Assembly: GCF_036370855.1 (NCBI RefSeq)
Contig: NC_088100.1
Span: 34,484,563-34,548,562 of the forward strand
Length of the DNA stretch: 64,000 nucleotides
Reading direction: 5' to 3'
From: Dromaius novaehollandiae
Taxonomy: Eukaryota > Chordata > Aves > Casuariiformes > Dromaiidae
This document shows, in pieces, positions 41,201-53,200 of this stretch; positions within the stretch are counted from its first letter, which is position 1; the number at the start of each line of letters is the position of its first letter. Position numbers and translations under genes: made by a program. The notes beneath the pieces are model-generated. The model did no database searches. It saw only the letters and a list, made by a program, of their open reading frames with translations, and was not told where the DNA came from.

Positions 41201-44200
41201 TCTAGGTAAAAATCTATTTAGTCTGCTGCAAAGCAAAAATTTCTAACATTGACCGTGAGATGGCAGTATAATCACGAAAAAAAAAGTGTGTGCCAGCATT
41301 TCGCCGTTTCAGGGAAAGTCAGTAAGAACACACCTGTAGTCTTTCCTGATGTAACTGGTGACTCACATGTCAAAAAAAAAAGAAAAAAGAAAAGAAAAAA
41401 AAAAAAGAAAATGCATCTGGGCCACATTAGTTTCAGAGACTTTTGATTGCCAAGAGGAAATAAAAATTTGGGGAAAAATTGCTTTACCTTACTTGTTACC
41501 TAATCCAACTGACTTCAAATGGAGCAAGTTCATCACAGGAAAGCAAAATCTGGACCTCAGTTGTTAGTGATTCTTAGAGGTCAGGGTCTACAGCATCTAA
41601 GACTCAAATGCAGAAAGGCACTATCATCCTCATGATCTCAGAGTATTTATATGGATCTCTTTTTGGCACATTTTTTTTTAATTGATGGATTTACTCTGGG
41701 CAGCATGCACAGAATGTAATAGACATTTTGTGGTTTAAGAAGTGCTGATGTAGAACAAAGTGACAGTAGTATGGAAGGATGAGTATGTTTAAGAAGCAGA
41801 AGAAGGCATGGAAGAGTAAAATATAATAGAATAAAGCATTGGAAACAAATAGAATAAGCATCATGCTGTTTTCCTGTCTGAGTCCAAAAAAGTCATCTCT
41901 CTTGAACTGTGTTTATAACTAACCACTTGTCTCAAAAGCCACCACTCCTGGAAACTGGTTTAACAACTTACACTCAAAAATACTTGAACAATGTTTGCCC
42001 TGCCCTGCCCTGAAGAAGCAAAATGATGTGAAGTGGTTGAAGTGCTATTACTTGGCCTATTTCAAACCAGTTTGGCTGAAAAGTGTGCATTAGTGAGAAA
42101 TCTGGCTTGTCAGGCAGATCATCTAGATGACCTATTGGGGCCTTTTCCTTTCCCTGTAGTGTGAATCCATGACATTGCTTCTATCATAAAAGCTGTCTTT
42201 TTAGAGAGGTTGCAATTAAGAGCTGTAATCTCACTTTAATCTTTTTTCTACTCTTTACAGTTCTCTTAACTTTTAATTAGCTTTTTTGACTTCTATGCTA
42301 GTGTGAACGAAGAACTCATTTTCACGGGAGATGCTTTTTCATCCTACCTCCTGGGGTAATGCTCTGCTCATGAGCCTAGCAGCAAGGGTGACACACACAC
42401 ACACACTATATATATATATATATATGTATATGTATATGTGTATGTATATATATATATATGTATATGTATATATGTATATGTATGTATATGTATGTACATA
42501 TGTATAAAAATATGCATTTAGTGTTGAAAGTAGGGAATGTAAAGAACCAGACATGAGATTGGTTCCCTGCATGTCGTTTTCCTAAGAATTTGATTGTGAA
42601 CTACATGCCAGTAGTGTAGCATTTTGCATTGTAAGGCCTATGATCTGCACTACTGTTGTGAAAACAGCAGAATATGCATGTATATTTTCAAACCTGGGAA
42701 TATAAATATGGTAGCTATTCTGGTGACCAGTGAGTTAATCATGAAATTGTTAGCTGATAATTGAGGCAATCTAATTTTTACTTTGATAGAAATCTTCTGC
42801 TAGGAAAAGTATAGACATACATGTATAATAAGCTTAATTTTATGACCTTATTTAGCAAAGTCAGGTAAGAGAGATCAGTTACAATTAGTTTCCCTCTTGA
42901 TTCCAAGTCTGAAAGTTTCTCCCACAGGAATTCTCGGTTCATAGTCTAATCTTCTCTTGCCACGCTCACTCATTAACAGATCTTGATGGGATAAAGTCTG
43001 CTGATAAGTGAGACTACAGAATTCATTTACCTCTTTCAGAGAAGGACTAACTCCTACTTATAAAATGATATATTTCAAACTAGTATGGATTATCTTTTAC
43101 AATATCTAAATACCTGTATTGTCATTAACTTCTTCTGCAAGGTGATTCTTAGAGGAGGTCCTTGGAGGACCATGTAGTTTCAGACCCTAGGAACATAAAG
43201 CAGTTTTTCTCGCATACTGCCTGATACTCTTTGGTATACACCAGGTTCAGTCTTTTGTGCCCCAAAAAAGGTACTTCAGACCCTGTTCACTGAGGAACCC
43301 CAGCTTATTTGATAGCTTGTAGGGGTGGCATTGTTCTTTGGTATAATCACAGGCAAAATCAGATTTTTGAGCTCCACATCAGCATAACCTCATCATGCAG
43401 TTGAACAACAGCCAGTGATATTAACCTTAAAATATCAACCAGTGATATTTTAAAATAGCCAGCTTCCAGTGACAAATTGTTGTCCACCTTGATCTTTCCC
43501 CTGTTACCCAGAAGAGTCTTAAGCAAAGAGGAAAAATAGGCTTTCAAACTGAGCCGCTCCCTTCCTGTCCATTGGGAATTGTAGACTCCTTTGGTTTCTT
43601 AAACCATTCTTCCAGCCTAGTTGAGCTCGGATTTTCTCCTTGGAGCTATTAAATAATGGGGAATGAGCCCTTTCATTCTCCTTCTGTTCCTGTCCTGCCT
43701 GAGGTTTAAGATTCTTTTTGGCTGCTTCTCCTCTGTGGCCTGAAGTCCTGCACAGCACGGAAGTAGTCTTTGTATTGGAACATCCAGTCTGAGCACAGAA
43801 ACTCCCATGACTGCTGGGAGCATTACTCCATCCAGTCTAGGCCTACTTTCCTTCCTCAAATTCATCAAATGGGAGGGCTGGGCTTTCGATCAAGTTGGCT
43901 GCATCTGAATCAGGCACAAAACTGTTTCAGACTGACTCAGGAGATTTTGGACAAGGCAATATGATTTTCTTGGATAATTCTATTTTTTATTATTTTAAAG
44001 CCAAACCTTTAAAATTCATACCAAATCCTTATATTACTTTACATTTTTGGATGGATGCTAGCATGAAAATTTCATAATTAACATCCTGAAATTCTTTTTC
44101 CTCAAATAGGACTAATTAGAAGTAATTCTATTCGCATACAGTAATTTAGCTTTCCTTCAACAACATCACCTGTTTATTGGCACTGGGAAAATTAAATGGT

Positions 44201-47200
44201 TAACAAGATCCAGGGTACAAGATGTATTATGCTAGCAACTGTTTTTGTCTTTATTTCTTTAGCTGATACATTGTTTATCATAAAAGAATGTGTTAACATG
44301 TCGTATATGGTTAAGTGAGGAGCAATCTGAGCTATTAGTGATTAACAAATCTTTATGAAAGAGTGTTTGATCATTGTTCCAAATCATTCCAAATACAATT
44401 GTGATGTAGGTCAAGTAAGTCAGCTCGAATTCAGAGCTCCAGTTCCAGGCACTGCTGGTGAATCACCTCATGCCTTTGCCCTACTGATGGGAGCTTTTGG
44501 CATGATGTGGTAAAAGGTGATTGAACCGTCAAGGGTTATATGTCCTCAGACAAATGCCTTACATATTTGGTCAGAATTACTCTCACTTTAGCAAAGAAGA
44601 ACAATAGAGTAAAAGAACAAAAAGCAAAGGTTATGTGGTTGAGTAGTATGACTGCTTGGGTCAACTGTCATTGTACCTAAGACCAAAAATACCTGCTGAA
44701 TTTAAATGGTAAGAGAGTGAAGAAACTTTAAAATTAATTTCTCAACAAAGTGCTGTTGTTAGCCTAACATGCCACATCTCAAAAATATGCCAGGATATGC
44801 AAATACAATATTAGATATTCTCCTGAAGAAAATCAGAAAGTAAGTGAAAAAATTAGAAAAATAAAAAAATAGAAGAGACCATGGCCAACTTAGTATATTG
44901 GCTAGTTCCTTATTCTTACATTGATTTTTAGCTAACAAATAGAAAAAACAGGCAGCTACAACCTTAGGATATCACTGCTGAAGTTAGTGTACACTGTAGA
45001 TTATAATAAAATCTTACCTTTTTTTGAGTAAATGAAGAGACTTAAGATTATACATGTTTTTCAGTGGTCTCATCTTCTACAAAAGGCACTGTAGGCAGGG
45101 ACTTCACTTTTGTATCGGGACACCTGAGTTAATTTTAAATGAGCTTGCAAAGACACTGCTGGTAGTTCAGCTATGGTTCATGATGATTACTGTGAGTACT
45201 TAGGCTAGTTAGTTTTAAGCTAGCTTGGATATTTGCTTTCTGTATAGAAATCAGCCTTCTGTAGATCGTCTTGCAGATTGTGGGCAGAAACTCTCTGAGG
45301 CCTTCATTATATATACTTAGAATCTGCTGTATATCAGTTCTGGATCCTATGTCCTCCCGTGGTGCAAATACATACTACTGGCTCTCATAGGAGCTACATG
45401 TGATAGTAATGGCTGAGTCATGGTTTACATTTACACATCATTTCAGCATTGCAATTTAACTTGAATATGCATACAACTGGGCCTAAAAGATATGTTAAAT
45501 TTGCTAATCTAACCACCATTTCATGTACCTTCTTATATATTTTTTTTCAATAGGGTCAAGTTCATTACCAAAGATTTAAAGTGATGGAATATGGTAAGTG
45601 TCGCCTAAGTACATTTAGTAGTAACCAAATTGGTAGAATTTTAGGTATGATGAAAACATTAATATCAGGTGCTGTATTCATTGACATGTTCATTTAAATA
45701 GATAGCTAAGTGATTCTAGTGTAACATGATATTGAACCAGGGATTATTCCTTGTGGTTCATGCTAACTAAGAAAAACTAGTCTCCCTGGTCTGCTTCTGT
45801 AGTCTCAGTGGAGAAAGAAAGACTCCTCTAGAAAATCAGGTCCGAGAGCCTAACATAGCTGATCTGAAATACATGTTTGAAGAACTTCCATTTCCATTAG
45901 TTTAGAATTTAGACTTTAGAATGACTTGGCTAACATGAACCTTTTGAATGCTCCCAGAAAGTCTTAACTTTCCCATCTTCTGCTTCTCTGAGACTGACTC
46001 TCTGTCCTGGGAAAAATACCATCATTTTATCAGTAACCCTGTTTATCTTTGATAGTTATAATGACCTACTACTGTAGTGTCTGAATGTTATGCAGTCAAT
46101 CTTTAAAGTACTTATCTTAAACATATAAGATACTGTTATTTTCTCTGTTTTCCCAGGATCATGCAGGCAATGTGTTCATTCCAAAATGTCTGTATAATGT
46201 CTGATCCTGAAGCTTACCGATGATTCTGTAAAGGCTGAATAGGTTGGAATTTTCTTCTCTCCTTGCCAGCTCGGCTTGAGAAAGGAGAAATGGACATTTT
46301 ATGCTTCAATAATACAAGCTTTTTTATACAGGCAGCTCTTGTGTTGCTGGGAATTTCCTTTCAACAAGAGGTCTTAGTCTTAGGTATATACCAGGTTGGG
46401 TTAAAAGCATATCTTACTGTAGGAAGGTAGCAAACTGCTAGTCTTCACCATATCACAGTGAACTACTCATATTACTTACAAAAATTTAGATATTCTTTCT
46501 TGTGTGAATTTAATATTTTTCATAATTTTTTTAGTTTTACCAAAATTCGATGTCCTGATAACAACATCGTTATACTACTCTTTGAAACAGGAAGACATAA
46601 CTGGTGTTGTCACTGCCAAGTAAGTAAATCATTGATACCGATGTCACCCTCACTCTTAAGATAATTACTGTATCTCAGTAAGTGTCAAAATAAAAATTTG
46701 GATTTAGAATGCTAAAAAGTGCTTTCTACTCTAAATTAGCTGACTAACTCCATTTCTAGTTATTGGATCTTGTCATAGCATTGTTAGATCTTCAGACTTT
46801 TAATCACAATTTTTTGCTTGGGTAGAAGTATTTCTAGACTATGATCAAGTTATTTTTGCTGCCTTATTCATGGAATTTCATGATTTTTTTGCTTATAATG
46901 AAAGTTTTCAAGCATTTTTTTCTTCTTACTCTTTAATGATATTCTGCAGTCTTATCAGGTCAAGGTTTGTAGGTACAGTAACTGTATTTTATTAGACCAG
47001 CTGGAAAATTATGGAAGCTTCTAGGTGTATGCTTCTTGTTCCAATTTAGCCACACTCTTCCTATCTTAATATGATTTAAGAAAGAGGTATAGGCTTTTGC
47101 CTAACAAAAACCCTATACCTGAGAAATCTTGAGAAATTCAGAAGAGACTTTACTGTAGACTGTTATATGAGAATAAAATTTCATTTTTTAGCTGAACAAA

Positions 47201-50200
47201 TACCTAGACAAAAAACTCGGTATGCATTAATCTCAAATGGAAATTAATTTTGTTTTGGAAAGATGAGAGTGGAACAAAGCAGCTTGAAAGATTCATCCAA
47301 GATGACCTGAAAAAGAGATCTTTTTGTGGTAATTTAATTATGTAAAAACGCATACTTTTCTAAACACTCCATTTGTAAGTGGAAAGCAGAAATGATTGAT
47401 TTAGAAGCTAGTTAAATGATATGTTTGGACCGTCCCCTCCAATGGGCAGTTTGACCTGACACTATAAACAGTCTAGATTTGTACAGTTTTTAAGAAGGGG
47501 TACTGTTTTCCTGATTTTTCTTCACGATCTGCTTTGCAGTTGGAGTCTAGTATTTGTCAGTGTGCATTTGGTTTCTATTGTTATCTAAGCTGTTTTGGTC
47601 TTTTGTAGGATACTTAGCACCTTTGTTGAGCTCTAGTAAGATATTTGAAGGTATACCTCTCTGCTCCAGTAAATCCAGAGTTGGATGGCTCTGAATTCTC
47701 GGAGATTGAATACCATCAGTGCCAGAGTTTTACTGATATGCCATAGTTTTTTATAAGGAATGATTTCGTTCCCCGTGACTGTTTTTACAGACATGATATC
47801 TCTGTATACAAACAGTTTACATGTCCTTTAGGCTGTAGAGGTCATAAAACCTTTCCCTTTCTCATGTCTGGCATATTATTGGATTGAGATAAGTTAAGTA
47901 TAGGGATGGATACTACCCAATGACAACTTCATTGCAGTGTTAATGGCAGCTTATTATTTAATTAGGTCTGCTCAGAAAGACTGCAGTCTGGATGCAAAAC
48001 AATGTTACACAGAATCACAGAATGGTTGAGGTTGGGAGGGACCTCTGGAGATCATCTAATCCAACCCCGCCGCTCAAGGAGGGTCACCTAGACCATGTTG
48101 CCAAGAATTGTGCCTAGACAGGAGAACTCGAAGTCTCCAGGAAGGAGACTCCACAACCTCTCTGGGCAACCTGTTCCAGGGCTCTGCCATCCTCACAGTA
48201 AAGATTTTCCTCCTGTTCAGATGGAACTTCCTGTGTTGCAGTTTGTGCCCGTTGCCTCTTGTCCTGTCACTGGGCACCACTGAAAATAGTTTGGCCCCAT
48301 CCTCTTGACACCCTCCCTTCAGATATTTGTATACATTGATAAGATCCCCTCTCAGTCTTCTCTCCTCCAGGCTAAACAGGCCCAGCTCTCTCAGCCTTTC
48401 CTCATGAGAGAGATGCTCCAGTCCCTTCATCATCTTAGTAGCCCTTTGCTGGGCTCTCTGCAGTAGTGCCATGTCTCCCTTGTACTGGGGAGCCCAGAAC
48501 TGGACACAGGACTCCAGAAGTGGCCTCACCAGGGCTGAGTAGAGGGGGAGGATCACCTCCCTTGACCTGCTGGCAACGCTCTTCCTCATGCACCCCAGGA
48601 TACCATTGCCCTTCTTGGCCACAAGGGCACATTGCTGGCTCATGGTCAACTTGTCCATCAGGACTCCCAAGGTCCTTCTCCACAGAGCTGCTTTCCAGCA
48701 GGTCAACCCCCAGCCTGTACTGCTGCATGGGGTTATTCCTCCCTAGGTGCAGGACCCTGCACTTGCCTTTGTTGAACTTCATGAGGTTCCTCTCCACCCA
48801 ACTCTACAGCCTGTCCAGGTCTCTCTGAACGGCAGCACAGCCCTCTGGTGTCTCAGCCACTCCTCCCAGTTTTGTCTCATCAGCAAACTTGCTGAGGGTG
48901 CACTCTGTCCCTTCAACCAGGTCACTGATGAATAAGTTCAACAAGACTGGACCCAGTACTGACCCCTGGGGGACACCGCTAGCTACAGGCCTTCAACTAG
49001 ACTCTGAGCCACTGATCACAACCCTCTGAGCTCTGCCAGTCATCCAGTTCTCAATCCATCTCACTGTCCACTCATCTAACCTACACTTCCTGAGCTTACC
49101 TATGAGGATGTTATGGGAGACAGTGTCGAAAGCCTTGCTGAAGTCAAGGTAGACAGCATCCACTGCTCTCCCCTCATCTACCCAGCCAGTCATTCCATCA
49201 TAGAAAGCTCTCAGGTTGGTTATGCATGATTTCCCCTTGCTGACTACATGCTAGCCAGCATGAATGCATGCTGGCTACTCCTGATCCCCTTGTTATCCTT
49301 CACATGCATGGAGATGGCATCCAGGATGAGCTGCTCCATCACCTTTCCAGGGATGGAGGTGAGGCTGACTGGCCTGTAGTTCCCTGGGTCCTCCTTGCCC
49401 TTTTTGAAGACTGGAGTGACATTAGCTTTCTTGCAGTCCTCAGGCATCTCTCCTGTTCTCCATGACCTTTCAAAGATGATGAAGAGTAGCCTAGCAATAA
49501 CATCCGCCAGCTCCCTCAGCACTTGTGGGTGCATCCTGTCGGGGCCCATGGATCTGTGGGTGTCAAGTTTGCCTAAGTAATCTTTAACCCTATCTTCCTT
49601 GACCCAGGAAAAGTCATCCTTTCTCCAGACTTTCTCTCTTGTCTCCAGGGTCTGGAATTCTTCAGGGCTGGCCTTAGCAGTAAAGACTGAAGCAAAGAAG
49701 GCATTCAGTAACTCTGCCTTCTCTGTATTCTTCGCCACCAGGGCACCCACCCCATTCAGCAGCAGGCCCACATTTTCCCTAGTCTTCCTTTGCTACTGAT
49801 GTATTTGAAGAAGCCCTTCTTGTTGTCCTTGACATCCCTTGCCAGGTTTAATTCCAAATGGGCCTTAGCCTTCCTCATCACATCCCTGCATACTCTGACA
49901 GTGTTCCTATATTCCTCCCAAGTGGCCTGTCCCCTTTTCCACATTCTGTATACTTCCTTCTTCTGTTTGAGTTTTGCCAGAAACTCCTTGCTCATCTATT
50001 CAGGTCTCCTGCCCCCTTTGCTTGACTTGTTACTCATAGGGATGCACTGATCTTGAGTTTGGAAGAAGTGATCCTTGACTATAAAGCAGCTGTCTTGGAC
50101 TCCCTTCCTTCTAGGGCCCTAACCCATGTGATTCCTCCAAGTAGATCCCTGAAGAGGCCAAAGTTTGCTCTCCTGGAGTCCAGGGTTGAGATCCTACTCA

Positions 50201-53200
50201 TTGCCCTGCTTCCTCCTCGCAGTTTCCTGAACTCCACCATCTCGTGGTCACTGCAGCCTTCACGCCTCCAACCAGCCCTTCCTTGTTTGTTAGTGCAAGG
50301 TCCAGCAGCACACCTCTCCTTGTTGACTCCTCCAACACCTGTTTCAAAAAGTTATCATCAATGCTCTGCAGGAACCTCTTAGACTGTTTGTGCCTAGCTG
50401 TGTTGTCTTTCCAGCAGATATCTAGGTGGTTGAAGTCCCCCATGAGAACCAGGGCCTGTGATCGTGAGGCTACTTCCAGCTGTCTGTAGAAGGCCTCATC
50501 TACTTCCTCTTCCTGATCAGGTGGCCTGTAATAAACGCCCACAACAGTGTCACCCACGTTAGCCTGCCCTTTAACCTTTTCCCATAAGCTCTCAACTCGC
50601 TTTTCATCCACCTCTAGGCAGAGCTCCATACATTCCAGTTGCTCTCTCACATAAAGAGCTACTCCACCACCTCGCCTTCCTGGCCTGTCTTTCCTAAAAA
50701 GCACATAGCCATCCATGACAGCATTCCAGTCATGCGAGCTATCCTACCATGTCTCTGTAACTGCAATGAGATCATGGCCTTACGACTGCAAACAGATCTC
50801 TAATTCTTCCTGTTTATTCCCCATGCTGCATGCATTGTGTACAGGCATTTCGGAGAGGTAATTGAGCATGCAGGTTTCCCAGGAGGGGGTGCAGGGTTAC
50901 CAGAATCTGTGCTATTTGACAGTTCTTTTCCTTAGCTTTTCAGCTTTGATATTTAAGTGACTGCCAGCTGATTCCATATTGATTAAAAGTACTTAGTTAT
51001 CACATCTGAATTTATTAATATTGTTGGACTAGAATCATTTTATTTTTTCCCTTTCTTTGTCTCTTCTAAAAGGTCTGAATCTGATAATTTAATAGTTTCT
51101 CTTACATACAACCTGGAGACATTTGTGCAGAATTTTTATTTTATTACCACATTGACTGAATGGAGCTTGCTAATGGCATTTTGAGAACTGAATATGTTAC
51201 AGTTCTCAGGTTTACCAGAGTTACAAGTTTTGTTTGCCACATAAGAATACTATGATTTGTTTTGCACTATGATTGTTAAATAATTTGAAGTTAAGTGTCT
51301 CAGGATCTTTCATTTTCTATTAGCAGCATTTGAGAAGCATAACACTTTCACTTCCTACATCCCATTTTAACTTTGCTGCATACTGATTATTATGCTGTAT
51401 TGATGTTCTATTCAATAATTTGCTTCCAGCTGACGTATTTTCTTTTATTGTGAATATGATGTGCTTAATTACAGTGAAATAACAAAATGAAATATCTGAC
51501 GTTGTTCTTTTTCTATATCTCTTTTCAGAAAGTGAAAGCCATTCCAGAATAACTGTGCCAAAATAACTCTTACTCTGACACAAGAATATTGTGCTCCAGC
51601 TTAGTTTAATCTAGTTAATTTGTCTACATTGCACAGCCCATAATAATAGTAATAGATTTCTATAGTTCATGTTAAGTAAAGGGCAGCACTTCCTACTTCT
51701 GTATATAGTCTCCATTTTTGGGGCTGCTGTCTTTAGTGTCAGTAAGCTGGTCTCTGCTGAAGGCTTCATGTTTCAAAGTGCAGATGTATTCTAGTCGTGT
51801 TTGAGACCAGGGAAAAAAACATCTAGTAGAATCTTTTGCCTCGGAAAATCTTACGGAACTGAGGCCCTTGAGGCAGTGGATTGTTTGACTGTTGTTGACA
51901 TGTTTCAGGTACACATATGGAAAGCCAGTGAAGGGAACTGTAACAATCACTTGCCTTTCTGTCTCTTACTGGACAAACAAGAAAAACATAACAAAAACGA
52001 TGGAGGTGAGTCTTTTTTTAACAGCTCATAGTGTTGTAGAGCCTAAGGCTATGTCTGCTTTTGTAGGTTAAATACGCCTGGGGCTGTTGTCAAGCGCTGA
52101 GTTCCACTGGCATAGTATGTGGAGGGACTTGCATGAATACTGTTAAACTCTCTTATTTTCCAGAGCAAAGTGACTGCGTTCAAACTGCCTGTTGGGAATG
52201 ATACTTGGCCTTTGTCATCTATTGAACTATGCCTGGAAGTAGTTTTGGAGAGTACTAGTTGGCCCAAGCAAAAAAAAGCATTCCAGGAACAATCCTAACA
52301 GTATAGGTGATAGCGTTCCGGTGCCCAGGAATGTTCCCTGGCTCCATATATGTCACTATACACGTAGCCTTACATTGTAAGGCTAGAAGAGACCATTAAA
52401 ATTGTCCAAGTAGAACAGTAACTTAGTAAAGATCAAAGTGTTTTGCCTACTAATTAAATAGTAATGTTTAATAATTATTGGGCTAGGCATGAGCTAGAGC
52501 ATGACATTTAAAAAGGCATGCAGTTTTGATTTAAAGACCTAATGTGGTGATAGACTCATGGCATCCTTCTGCAAAATCAGGTCTTTCAATTTTAAATTGT
52601 GGACTACATTTAAGAAAGCTTCAATTTCTGTTAAACAGTGTCTGTTGTTTCCTTTTGGCTGACTTAAGGCCTTCAGCAGCACTTAGCCTACAGAAAGTGT
52701 GAGCTTTGAGAATTTAGATAGAGTTTAGCTCCCAGGGACCTGTTGATTTTATTTTTCTGTGCAACATAGATGCCAGTGCTCTGGCAGTTTAGAACTGAAT
52801 AATTATATAAAAACAACAGATAACTTTCTCTTTCTAAACAGTAATGAACTTATACTGGATTTAATAAGAATGATTACTAAAAGCAAAAATTAAAGTTCAG
52901 CATTCACACTTTTCTGGTGTTGACACTCCAGAATTTACATGGGGAGAACTGCAGAACTTAACTAGAAATAACTTGTGAATAAAATGGTGTCCTTGATTTT
53001 GGTGGTTTGATAAAGATTTTTTTTCTGCATTGCAGATTAACGGATCTGTGAATGTCACATGTAGCAAGCTTATGTTGCAAGACTTGAATGCTGATCAGTC
53101 ATGGCACCACCATGACACTGATTACACAGAGCCGATAGAAATTATAGCTGTAGTTACTGAGTCGCTTACAGGTATGTTGCTGTGTGATGTCTTACTGGAG

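Larger units (their letters stand above)
35690..45553 (+). other. CD109 intron 5 (9.9 kb)
   Basis: No extra exon was recognised. It contains CR1-derived sequence at 37320-37803, 38440-39183 and possibly 42105-42173, an A/G-rich tract at 41371-41411, and a compound CA/TA/TATG microsatellite at 42391-42504. The rest is AT-rich unique-looking sequence. Confidence 0.8.
46620..51908 (+). other. CD109 intron 7 (5.3 kb)
   Basis: More than half is the antisense CR1 insertion at 48008-50920. The flanks are AT-rich with no other recognised feature. Confidence 0.85.

Noticed and set aside
48095..50489. Plus-strand frames across the CR1 element
   Set aside because: They are antisense shadows of the minus-strand CR1 ORF2.
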